NCBI RefSeq assembly: GCF_016865485.1
Contig: NZ_AP024452.1
Span: forward strand, 4,796,501 to 4,860,500
Direction of reading: 5' to 3'
Origin: Luteitalea sp. TBR-22
Lineage (GTDB): Bacteria > Acidobacteriota > Vicinamibacteria > Vicinamibacterales > Vicinamibacteraceae
DNA length: 64,000 nt
Made by a program: the position numbers and the translations under genes. A model generated the notes under the pieces. That model had not been told where the DNA came from. It did no database searches and saw only the letters and a list, made by a program, of their open reading frames with translations. Below, piece by piece: positions 8,125 to 15,375 of the stretch; position 1 is the first letter of the stretch; each line of letters starts with the position of its first letter.

Positions 8125-11001
8125 CTACTGCAGCTTCGTGGCGAGCGCGTTGGTGCCGGCGGTCCACGCGCCGCCAGGCCCGTCGCTGTACATCGAGCGC
8201 TCGACGACGAGTGGCGCCGGCGCGCTGCCGAGACTGGTGATCGTGGTGGCGAAGCGGCGCCCGATGGCGGCGGGGAACTCGGCGGCGATCGCCACGTTGA
8301 GGCGGCTGTTGGCGGCCACCGGGAACTCGCGCGCCAGCGACGTGCCGTCCTCGAACCACAGCGACACGAGCGCCCGGCCCGCCTGCGGCGACGGGTTGGC
8401 GATCAACACGTACGTCTGCGTGTTCCTCGCCCCGCCCTCCTCGCCCTCGGCCAGCGCCCAGGCCGTGCCCGTCGACGTCGCCCCGGCGCTGACGTGTGAC
8501 TCCTGCCAGCGACCCTGCGGCCACCACATTGCCCGCTCGACGATCACCGGCACACCGTTGGCCACGGTGACGCGGGTCGAGACCGCCGTGTCGGCGAGGC
8601 GCGGGTGTTCCTGATCCACCCAGATGGTGAGGCGGCTGCGGGCCGCGACCTCGTACCGCTTCGGCACGGTGCTCCCGTCGGGCAGCAGGTAGGTCACGTC
8701 GATGATCGCCGGGCTGTCGGCGGGGTTGCCGACGAGCACGAAGGTGTCGAAGTACGGGCCGGTCGCCCCCTCGGCAAGGAACCAGTCGAGGGCCGGCGCG
8801 GTGACCGCCGCGCCGCCGTGGCCCGCCGCGAACGCCTGGCCGGCGGCGCTGGCGTACATCGCGCGCTCGACCAGGATCGGCACGCCGTTGCGCGAGCGGA
8901 TCACCGCCGACATCTCGGCGCGCTCGAGCCCCGGCACGAGGTTCACCCACTCGGTGTACCGCGAGCGGGCCGGCACCACGACCGGCTTGACGATCGGCGG
9001 CAGCGGCGCCGGGCGGAGGAGCTCGATCTCGACGTCGGCCGCCGTGTCGCCAGGATTCTGCAGGAGGTAGAACAGGCCGAACGCGTCGGTGGTGGCGCCC
9101 TCGGCCAGGTACCACGTGGTGCCGGGCGGCGCGGTGATCGCGTGTTCGGCGTGGCTGCCGTACACCGACGCATCCCAGGTCATCGTGCGATCGACGACCA
9201 CGCGCCGGTCGGCGGTGATCGCCGAGGAGAACTCCGCATCGATCAGTTCCGGCACGTCGCGGGCGTTCATCGTGGCGCGCCGGTGTCCGGGCAGCGCGAG
9301 GTTGCGCACGACCTCGGCGCCGCTGCCGCGCTGGAAGCGCACCTGCACCTGCGCCGTGGCGTCGTCGGGGTTGTAGAACGCGAGCCGCACGTCGAACAGG
9401 CCGTTGACCGCCCCCTCGGGCAGGTACGAGCTGTGCGTGCCGCGGGGGTGCGTGCCCGCGACGTATTCCTGCAGGTTGGTGCGGCCGTCACGATCGTCGT
9501 CTGCCGCCGCGTCGTCCTTCGAGCGCGGGTCGAGCCCGTACGCGACCTCGAACGCGTTCGGCAAGCCATCGGCATCGTCGTCGCCGGCCGGCGCGAGTGG
9601 CGGGTCGTCCTGGTTGCCGCGGAACTGCCGCGCGAACTCGACGGCCTGACGCGCGTCGAGGCGCCCGCTGCCGAGGTCCTGGCCGATCGGGATGGCGCGC
9701 CGCAGCGCGTCGCGCGCCAGCTGCTCGGCCGACTCGGGATCGCTGCCGCCGGTGTCCTGCAGGGCCAGCGCCCCGACGCCGGCCGCCAGGCCCGTGCTGA
9801 ACGAGGTGCCCCAGGCGGCCGCGAACACCGCCCCCGGGAACGTCGTCACCACGCCCTCGCCGGGAGCGGCGACGCGGACGCTGCTGCCGAAGTTGGAGAA
9901 CACGCTCCGCTGATCGAGGTCGCCGGTCGATCCGATGCCGACCGTGTCGGACCACGCCGCCGGGTACAGTACCAGCTTGCGGCCGTTGTTGCCGGCCGAG
10001 GCCACGGTCAGCACGCCGTGCTTGCGCGCGTAGTCGAGGGCCCGCTTCAGCTCGGTGGACTCCTCGGTCATGCTGAAGCTCATGTTGATCACGCGCGCCC
10101 CGTGATCGGTCGCGTAGTAGACGGCGCGCACGAGGTCGCCGACGCTCGACGTGCCGTCGCCGGTGAAGGCCTTGAGCGGCATGATCCGCGCCGCCGGCGC
10201 CACCAGGTGCAACAGGCCGGCGACCATCGTGCCGTGACCGAAGGCCCGCGGGAAGGTGCGCCCGGCGAGCCGGGTCGCGCGGTCGCCCTCGAGGATGGCC
10301 GCGGTGCTCTGGTTCAACGACACGACCTGGTCGCGCTCGAGGATCGCCGCCGTCGACTGCTCGAGGATGGCGGCGGTGGACTGATCGAGGTCGGCCAACT
10401 CCGACGGCACGCCGGCCGCGTCACGCGTGAAGTCGTACCCGGCCACGAGCACGTCCTTCAGCACCGGGTGATTCGGGTCGACGCCCGTGTCGATGACCGC
10501 GACGATGATGCCGGTGCCCGTGGCGAGCGCCTGCGCCCGCGCGAGATCGATGACGCGGGTCGCCGGCTGCTCGACGTACCGGTTCCAGACCTGCTGCCCG
10601 AAGAACGGCACCAGGGTGCGCGCCGGCAACGCCTCGAGGATGGCGGCCGTCGACTGCTGCAGGGAGACGTCGGGCGGAATCTCGGCGATCTGGAGGCCGC
10701 GATTGCGCTCGAACCCGCCGACGCTGGCGTCCCTGCCAACCTCGCCCTCGACCTCGGTCTCGGTGCGATCGTCCTCGCTCTCTACCTTGTACAGCTCGCC
10801 GGCCCGCACCTCCCGCACGATGCGCAGGCGGTTGCGCCCGGCGATCGCCTCGGCCTCGCTGCGCGACGCGGCGCGCAGGAGGAACTCGCGTGAGTCCTTG
10901 GCGAGGGCCGGCGATGCCGGGCCGCCCAGCACCACGAGCAGGGCGAGCCCGAGCGCCGGCGCCCACCAGCTGCGCAGGCCGTCGGTGATGCGGCCGATCA
11001 T
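8125..11001 (-). CDS. Exported subtilase (S8 peptidase) with QSTAAILE repeats
   Basis: A 958-residue secreted serine protease. A signal peptide (about 1-34, ending ALA) is followed by a short prodomain and the S8 catalytic domain: Asp171 in VAVIDTGVD, His256 in FGHGTMVAG, oxyanion Asn in SAGNNG (~338) and Ser400 in GTSFSTG. The Asp-to-His spacing is about 85 residues, long for subtilisins, because of an insert with three QSTAAILE octapeptides (207-214, 215-222, 231-238). A fourth copy sits before the domain at 116-123. After the protease come a calcium-binding thrombospondin-3-like stretch (DDDADGLPNAFE, DDDRDGRTNLQE) and four ~100-residue beta-rich repeats marked by a LAEGA-type start and VERxMY-type end. 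The start overlaps the zinc-finger gene by ATGA. It is the last gene of the sigma/CHAT operon. Confidence 0.92.
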   Translation of the reverse strand: MIGRITDGLRSWWAPALGLALLVVLGGPASPALAKDSREFLLRAASRSEAEAIAGRNRLRIVREVRAGELYKVESEDDRTETEVEGEVGRDASVGGFERNRGLQIAEIPPDVSLQQSTAAILEALPARTLVPFFGQQVWNRYVEQPATRVIDLARAQALATGTGIIVAVIDTGVDPNHPVLKDVLVAGYDFTRDAAGVPSELADLDQSTAAILEQSTAAILERDQVVSLNQSTAAILEGDRATRLAGRTFPRAFGHGTMVAGLLHLVAPAARIMPLKAFTGDGTSSVGDLVRAVYYATDHGARVINMSFSMTEESTELKRALDYARKHGVLTVASAGNNGRKLVLYPAAWSDTVGIGSTGDLDQRSVFSNFGSSVRVAAPGEGVVTTFPGAVFAAAWGTSFSTGLAAGVGALALQDTGGSDPESAEQLARDALRRAIPIGQDLGSGRLDARQAVEFARQFRGNQDDPPLAPAGDDDADGLPNAFEVAYGLDPRSKDDAAADDDRDGRTNLQEYVAGTHPRGTHSSYLPEGAVNGLFDVRLAFYNPDDATAQVQVRFQRGSGAEVVRNLALPGHRRATMNARDVPELIDAEFSSAITADRRVVVDRTMTWDASVYGSHAEHAITAPPGTTWYLAEGATTDAFGLFYLLQNPGDTAADVEIELLRPAPLPPIVKPVVVPARSRYTEWVNLVPGLERAEMSAVIRSRNGVPILVERAMYASAAGQAFAAGHGGAAVTAPALDWFLAEGATGPYFDTFVLVGNPADSPAIIDVTYLLPDGSTVPKRYEVAARSRLTIWVDQEHPRLADTAVSTRVTVANGVPVIVERAMWWPQGRWQESHVSAGATSTGTAWALAEGEEGGARNTQTYVLIANPSPQAGRALVSLWFEDGTSLAREFPVAANSRLNVAIAAEFPAAIGRRFATTITSLGSAPAPLVVERSMYSDGPGGAWTAGTNALATKLQ
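10288..10383 (-). repeat. QSTAAILE octapeptide coding repeats (three of four copies)
   Basis: Units of 24 bases at 10288-10311, 10336-10359 and 10360-10383 (the last two abutting) each encode QSTAAILE. A fourth copy is at 10633-10656. The copies use different synonymous codons, so the peptide rather than the DNA is what is kept. Confidence 0.9.
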
Positions 11002-11639
11002 GCCGCGCCGTCCTCGAGAAAGCGGTTCAGCGGCAGTTCGACGCGCCGGGCGCCACCCTCGACGACCACCTGCACGCGCAACTGCGGCAGGGCTTCGCAC
11101 ACGCACTCGAACTCGCCGTGCGCATTGGTCGCGGCCTGCTGCAGCACGCGGGCCCCGACCGTCACCAGCACCGGCAGCCCGTCGACGGTGCGCCCCGCGT
11201 CGCCGTCCACCTGCCCGACGATCGCGCAGGTGGTGTCGCGGGGATCGACATCGACGCGGAGCCTGACGGTGTAGGGACCGGCACGGAACTCGCCCTGTCG
11301 ATCGCCGACGGCCGGATCGGCACGCAACCCGGCCAGCGCCGGCTCTGCGCTTCCGACCAGGGCGCCGAGCCAACGCGGCAGCGACAGCCGCGAGTCGGCC
11401 GACGTCGCTGCGAAGATGTCGAAGGCTCGCTGCATCGCCGCGCGGCCGGGCACCTCCACCGCATCGGCCCTGGTCACCGCCGCCAACCGCACCAGCGCCG
11501 CCAGGTCGGCGCGGCAGGCCTCGCAGGAAGCCACGTGCGCCTCGACGCGGACGCGGACGTCGGGCGAGCCGAGGCCGCGGGCGTGATCGGCGATCAGGGC
11601 GATGTCGCAGGGCTGGGCGGGACGGTTGGGCATGGGCAT
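10998..11639 (-). CDS. Soluble zinc-finger protein, putative anti-sigma factor
   Basis: A 213-residue protein with a zinc-finger anti-sigma (zf-HC2-like) signature HVASCEAC at about residues 33-40, preceded by a possible extra His in DHARGLG. No membrane helix is seen, unlike most anti-sigma factors, so it should be cytoplasmic. The C-terminal half (about 105-213) is beta-rich and resembles a carboxypeptidase-regulatory-like sandwich (GQVDGDAGRTVDGLPV, TNAHGEFEC). It lies 20 bp after the CHAT protease gene and overlaps the subtilase start by 4 bp. Two starts (MPM) are possible; the outer one is used. Its role as inhibitor of the ECF sigma factor three genes away is inferred from the motif and the operon. 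Confidence 0.75.
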   Translation of the reverse strand: MPMPNRPAQPCDIALIADHARGLGSPDVRVRVEAHVASCEACRADLAALVRLAAVTRADAVEVPGRAAMQRAFDIFAATSADSRLSLPRWLGALVGSAEPALAGLRADPAVGDRQGEFRAGPYTVRLRVDVDPRDTTCAIVGQVDGDAGRTVDGLPVLVTVGARVLQQAATNAHGEFECVCEALPQLRVQVVVEGGARRVELPLNRFLEDGAA

Positions 11640-11659
11640 GCGGGCGGACCCTTCGGATC

Positions 11660-14545
11660 CTAGAGGGGCGTGGCCTCGTGACTTGATATAGGGGCAGTCC
11701 GCCCCGCTGCGGTGCGCCCCGGGAGCGGGTGGCCGAGCAGGACGAACGGGGCCCAGTAAAACGGGTCTGGCACCGACGCGCGCGCCTCGAGCATGGCGGC
11801 TCGCATCGCCTCCGCGGGGCCCTCGCCCGCCACCACGCGGCGGTAGACCCCGGCCATGATGGCCGAGGCAGTCGCGTCGTGGACGTCCCACAGCGAGACC
11901 AGGACCGACCTGGCACCCGCCGCCAGGAGCCCGCGGGTCAGGCCGAGCAGCTCGTCGCCCCCCACCGTGGCACTCAGCCCCGTGCTGCATCCGCTCAGGC
12001 TCACGAGGTCGGCCGCCAGCGGGAGGGCCGCCAGGTCGAGCACGCGCAGGTCGCCGTCGGCGAGGCGGATCGACGAGAAGAGCGGGTTGTCGTGCCGGAA
12101 ACGGCCGTGGGTCGCCAGGTGGACGAAGCGTGCGCCCGGGGCGTGCGTCTCGAGGAAAGCGCGGCTGGCAGCGGCGCCGACAGCGACGCGCGCCTCGGGC
12201 AGCGCCTCGGCGACCGCGCGGACCTCTGCCTCGATGGCCGGCGCGAGGTCGTCGGGTACGCCGGCGATCACGCTGTGCGAGGCAACCGACGGAGGACGCG
12301 CCGCCGCGTGTGCGAACACGCTGGCACTCGGCGCATACGAGATGACGGCGTGCTCCACCATCGCCTCCCCGGGCCTGCCCAGGGCGTGGAAGGGCAGCGC
12401 GTGCAGGACGCCGTGCGGCACGATGAGGAGACGCCTGGCGCCGGCCATCCCGGGCAGCGGGGCGACCAGGGCCGCGTGGAACCAGGCCAGGTGGTCGGCG
12501 AGTGCGCGGGCGGGCGGCTGTGTCGAGGGCCCCGATCGCGACGCGGCGCGGGCGGCATGCCCCAACTGGAAGCGGAGCAGCCGCATGCGGCTGTGGACGT
12601 CGGCCATGGCCACCAGCGGCGTCAGCGAGGCGCGCTGCCGGTCGGCGACCAGGGCATGCAGCCGGCCACGCACCTCGAAGTACTCGACCAGCACGGTGTC
12701 GGCGAGCGAGGCCTGCAGGTGCGCCAGCGACACGGTGGGCCCCGGGCCGTCGAGCGCTGTCGCGTCCAGCGCCGACGAGAGCCACGCGAGCCGCCCCTGC
12801 CACTCGCGGACTCGCTCCCGGAGCCCGGCGAGACGCGCGCGGTCCGGAACGGCACGGCCGGCCTCGTCCCGGAGTTGCCGCGTCACGACGTGCAGGTGCG
12901 AGGCCGCGGCACGGATCTCGGCGGCGGGTCCGGTGGCGCCCTCGGCGGCGGAAGCGGCCGCGCCCAGCATGGCGACCTGCTCGGCGAGACCGCGTGACTT
13001 GGCCTGCTCGACGAGATCGAAGATCGACGCCACGTCGACCGGCCCCGGCCCCGCGGCGAGCAGCGCGATCAGGCTCTCGAACACGTCCCGCTTGTTCTCG
13101 AGGAACGCGACCTTGAGGTCGTCGTGATCGAGGTGGCGTCGCAACGACTCGATGGTCCCGTGTGCCTCGCGGTAGGCGGCGCATGCGCCGTCGCGATCCC
13201 CCTGCTGCTCGAGCACGTGCCCCCGGGTGACGTGCACCCGGTAGGCGAGCGCCGGCGACTCGGCCCGCGGCAGCGCGTCGGCCGCGCGCCTCACGGCAGC
13301 GGCCGCACCGGCGAGATCGCCGGCCCGCAGGGCCAGGCGCGCCAGCAGGACGTCGCACGCCGCGGTCCTCGCGGTCAGCGGGGTGGGCGCGAAACGCTGG
13401 CGCGCCGCGCGGCACAGCGCCCAGGCCTCGGCCGGCGCGGCCGACTCCAGCAAGGCCGCCTTGAACAGGTCGATCTGTGCCGGCCACACCGCGTTGCCCT
13501 CGCCCACGAACGTGGCGCGGGCCTCGTCGAAGAGGGCGAGCGCCTCGCCGAGCCGCCCACGCTGCCCGGCCGCGAGCGCCAGCGTGGTGCGCGCCTTGGC
13601 GGCCTCGTAGCGCATGCCGAGCGCATCGAACTGGCGCGCCGCCTCCGCGGCCATCGCCGCCCCCTCGGGGACGAGGTTCAGCTCCAGGGAGAGTTCCGAC
13701 TCGTCGAGGTCGCACAGCGCCGCGTGATAGGGATCGTGCTGCGCATGCGCGAGGGCACGCGCGCGGGCATAGAGGTCGATGGCGGTGGCGTACTCGCCGC
13801 GCATGTAGTGCAGGTACGCGATGTTGTAGTCGACCTCGGCCAGCAGCCTGGCGAGCCCGTGCGACTCGCACCAGGCCCGTGCCTCGCGGTACGTGGCGTA
13901 GGCCTCGTCGAGTTGCTGCAGCGTGATCTGGCAGACGGCGATGTTGCGCAGCGCAATCGCCGCGTCGAGGCCGCCCCCCTCCGCACGGAACACCGCGAGG
14001 GCCCGGCGATAGTGCTCGAGCGCCTCGGCGAACCGGTCCTGCCGGTGCAGGACGTTGCCGACGTTGCTGTCGAGGCGTGCCAGGCGCAGCGTGTCGCCCG
14101 CGGCGACGAAGGCCTCGCGCGCCCGTGCGGCCCAGGCGAGCGCCTCGTCGTAGCGACCGAGGTAGATGAGCGTCTGCAACGCCCCGCTCCTGGTGATCGC
14201 CTCGTCGAGCCGGCTGCCGGCCGCCTCGAAGGCCGCGAGCGCCGACTCGTAATGTCCAAGCGCCTCGGGCGCGGCGCCGCGCAGCGCCGCGACGTGCCCG
14301 AGCGCACGCGCGCCGCGACCCCGCGCGTGCGGATCGTCGTCGAGGCGATCGGCCACTGCCGCCGCGGCGCCCGCCAGGCGGGCGGCCGCCTCGAGGTCGG
14401 TGCGGGCGATGGAGATCGAGGCGTCGGCCAGCCGCTCGACGGCAGCGCGGGACCGCAGGCCGGGGACCCGATCGAGGAGCGCGGCGAGTCGTGCGTCGGA
14501 GAGGCCACGCGTGGCACGCGCCACCAGGTCGTCGACGGTGGACAC
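11660..14545 (-). CDS. TPR-CHAT protease (caspase-like)
   Basis: About 961 residues. The N-terminal two thirds are tetratricopeptide repeats (for example ALEHYRRALAVFRAEGG and EYATAIDLYARARALA), forming a helical sensor. The C-terminal third is a CHAT domain, a caspase/separase-fold cysteine protease, with catalytic His ~813 in HLATHGRF and Cys ~853 in VSLSGCSTG, plus the usual GDELLGLTRGLL and FYWAPFVLLG strands. No signal peptide; cytoplasmic. The start is a GTG (VSTVDD). An alternative GTG 36 bases upstream overlaps the sigma-factor stop as GTGA and would add 12 residues; neither has a clear ribosome binding site. Its place between a sigma factor and a zinc-finger putative anti-sigma suggests it may cleave a regulator, as the TPR-CHAT protein Csx29 cleaves Csx30. 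Confidence 0.93.
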   Translation of the reverse strand: MSTVDDLVARATRGLSDARLAALLDRVPGLRSRAAVERLADASISIARTDLEAAARLAGAAAAVADRLDDDPHARGRGARALGHVAALRGAAPEALGHYESALAAFEAAGSRLDEAITRSGALQTLIYLGRYDEALAWAARAREAFVAAGDTLRLARLDSNVGNVLHRQDRFAEALEHYRRALAVFRAEGGGLDAAIALRNIAVCQITLQQLDEAYATYREARAWCESHGLARLLAEVDYNIAYLHYMRGEYATAIDLYARARALAHAQHDPYHAALCDLDESELSLELNLVPEGAAMAAEAARQFDALGMRYEAAKARTTLALAAGQRGRLGEALALFDEARATFVGEGNAVWPAQIDLFKAALLESAAPAEAWALCRAARQRFAPTPLTARTAACDVLLARLALRAGDLAGAAAAVRRAADALPRAESPALAYRVHVTRGHVLEQQGDRDGACAAYREAHGTIESLRRHLDHDDLKVAFLENKRDVFESLIALLAAGPGPVDVASIFDLVEQAKSRGLAEQVAMLGAAASAAEGATGPAAEIRAAASHLHVVTRQLRDEAGRAVPDRARLAGLRERVREWQGRLAWLSSALDATALDGPGPTVSLAHLQASLADTVLVEYFEVRGRLHALVADRQRASLTPLVAMADVHSRMRLLRFQLGHAARAASRSGPSTQPPARALADHLAWFHAALVAPLPGMAGARRLLIVPHGVLHALPFHALGRPGEAMVEHAVISYAPSASVFAHAAARPPSVASHSVIAGVPDDLAPAIEAEVRAVAEALPEARVAVGAAASRAFLETHAPGARFVHLATHGRFRHDNPLFSSIRLADGDLRVLDLAALPLAADLVSLSGCSTGLSATVGGDELLGLTRGLLAAGARSVLVSLWDVHDATASAIMAGVYRRVVAGEGPAEAMRAAMLEARASVPDPFYWAPFVLLGHPLPGRTAAGRTAPISSHEATPL

Positions 14546-14577
14546 GGCGGCGGGACCCGCGGGACGGCGGGCGCCGG

Positions 14578-15204
14578 TCACGCCCGGGCGATCCCGGCCT
14601 CGCGCAAGGCCTTCTGCAGCTTCTGGAGGCAGCGCCCACGGATGAACCCGAGCGATCCGACGGCCAGCCCGAAGTGGGCGGCCACCTCCTTGTAGGAGCG
14701 CGGGGGCTGCTCGAAGAACAGGATGCCCACCAGCTCGCGGCACCGCTCGGGAAGGCTCCGGACGGCGTCGCGCACCAGCTGATCGCGCTCGACGTCCTCG
14801 AGCAGGTCTCGGTCGACCGTCGACAGCCGCACCGGATCGGCATCGTCCACGTCGACGACGTGCCCGCGCCTGGTGCGCGCGGTCTTCCACGCCAGCGAGG
14901 CATGCGAGGCGACGGTCATCAGCCAGGAGCGGAGGCTGTCCACCTTCCGCAGCCGTGGCAGCGCGTTGTACAACTCGAGGCACACGGTCTGGAAGATGTC
15001 CTCGGCGTCCTCGGGCGTGGCCTGGTACCGCCGCGGCACCGAGTAGATCAGGCGGGCATACCGTTCCACGAGCGCCGCCCACGCCGCCTGGTTCCCGGAC
15101 AGGCACGCCTCGACGAGACGGGCGTCCGTCCACCCGTCTTCCGCGCGCCCGCTGACGCGCCCCCGCCGCTCCGGCGCCGCTGCGTCTGTCCCGGACTCGG
15201 TCAT
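14578..15204 (-). CDS. ECF-type RNA polymerase sigma factor
   Basis: A 208-residue sigma-70 family protein. Region 2 is seen as WAALVERYARLIYSVPRRY, then EDAEDIFQTVCLELYNALPRL and SLRSWLMTVASHASLAWK. Region 4 is LPERCRELVGILFFEQPPRSYKEVA with a helix-turn-helix ending GSLGFIRGRCLQKLQKAL. It heads the operon with the CHAT protease, zinc-finger protein and subtilase, and probably directs that operon or a wider regulon. The ATG at 15204 (MTESGTD) is preferred to a GTG ten codons upstream because it is an ATG and gives a normal N-terminal length. Confidence 0.93.
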   Translation of the reverse strand: MTESGTDAAAPERRGRVSGRAEDGWTDARLVEACLSGNQAAWAALVERYARLIYSVPRRYQATPEDAEDIFQTVCLELYNALPRLRKVDSLRSWLMTVASHASLAWKTARTRRGHVVDVDDADPVRLSTVDRDLLEDVERDQLVRDAVRSLPERCRELVGILFFEQPPRSYKEVAAHFGLAVGSLGFIRGRCLQKLQKALREAGIARA

Positions 15205-15286
15205 GACCCCAGCGCCATTCTGGCAGAGCTGCACGGACGACGCATGTCGCCACGGTGGGCCATGCGGATGAGACCGAGATGAACGA

Positions 15287-15369
15287 GGGCTGGGGCTGGG
15301 GGCTTGGGGCTGTAGCCCGAGACATCAGGCGTTGGGCGTTCGGCGTCAAGCGTCACGCGTTTAAGCGTT
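15287..15369. repeat. Heptamer-period intergenic repeat (site 1)
   Basis: Two adjacent runs of degenerate 7-bp units: GGGCTGG-like (about 15287-15321), then GGCGTTG, GGCGTTC, GGCGTCA, AGCGTCA, CGCGTTT, AAGCGTT (15328-15369). The second run ends 6 bases before the start of the VWFA gene, so it occupies the place where its ribosome binding site should be. Confidence 0.7.
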
Positions 15370-15375
15370 ACAGTC

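Noticed and set aside
10288-10383. 24-bp repeats as a DNA-level tandem repeat or recombination site
   Set aside because: The copies differ at synonymous positions and lie in frame inside a protease, so the repeat is at the peptide level.
11640-11700. A TATATC-like promoter box before the zinc-finger gene, similar to one near 8085
   Set aside because: At 11680-11690 it lies inside the CHAT coding sequence and the likeness to 8085 is only a few bases, so chance is likely.
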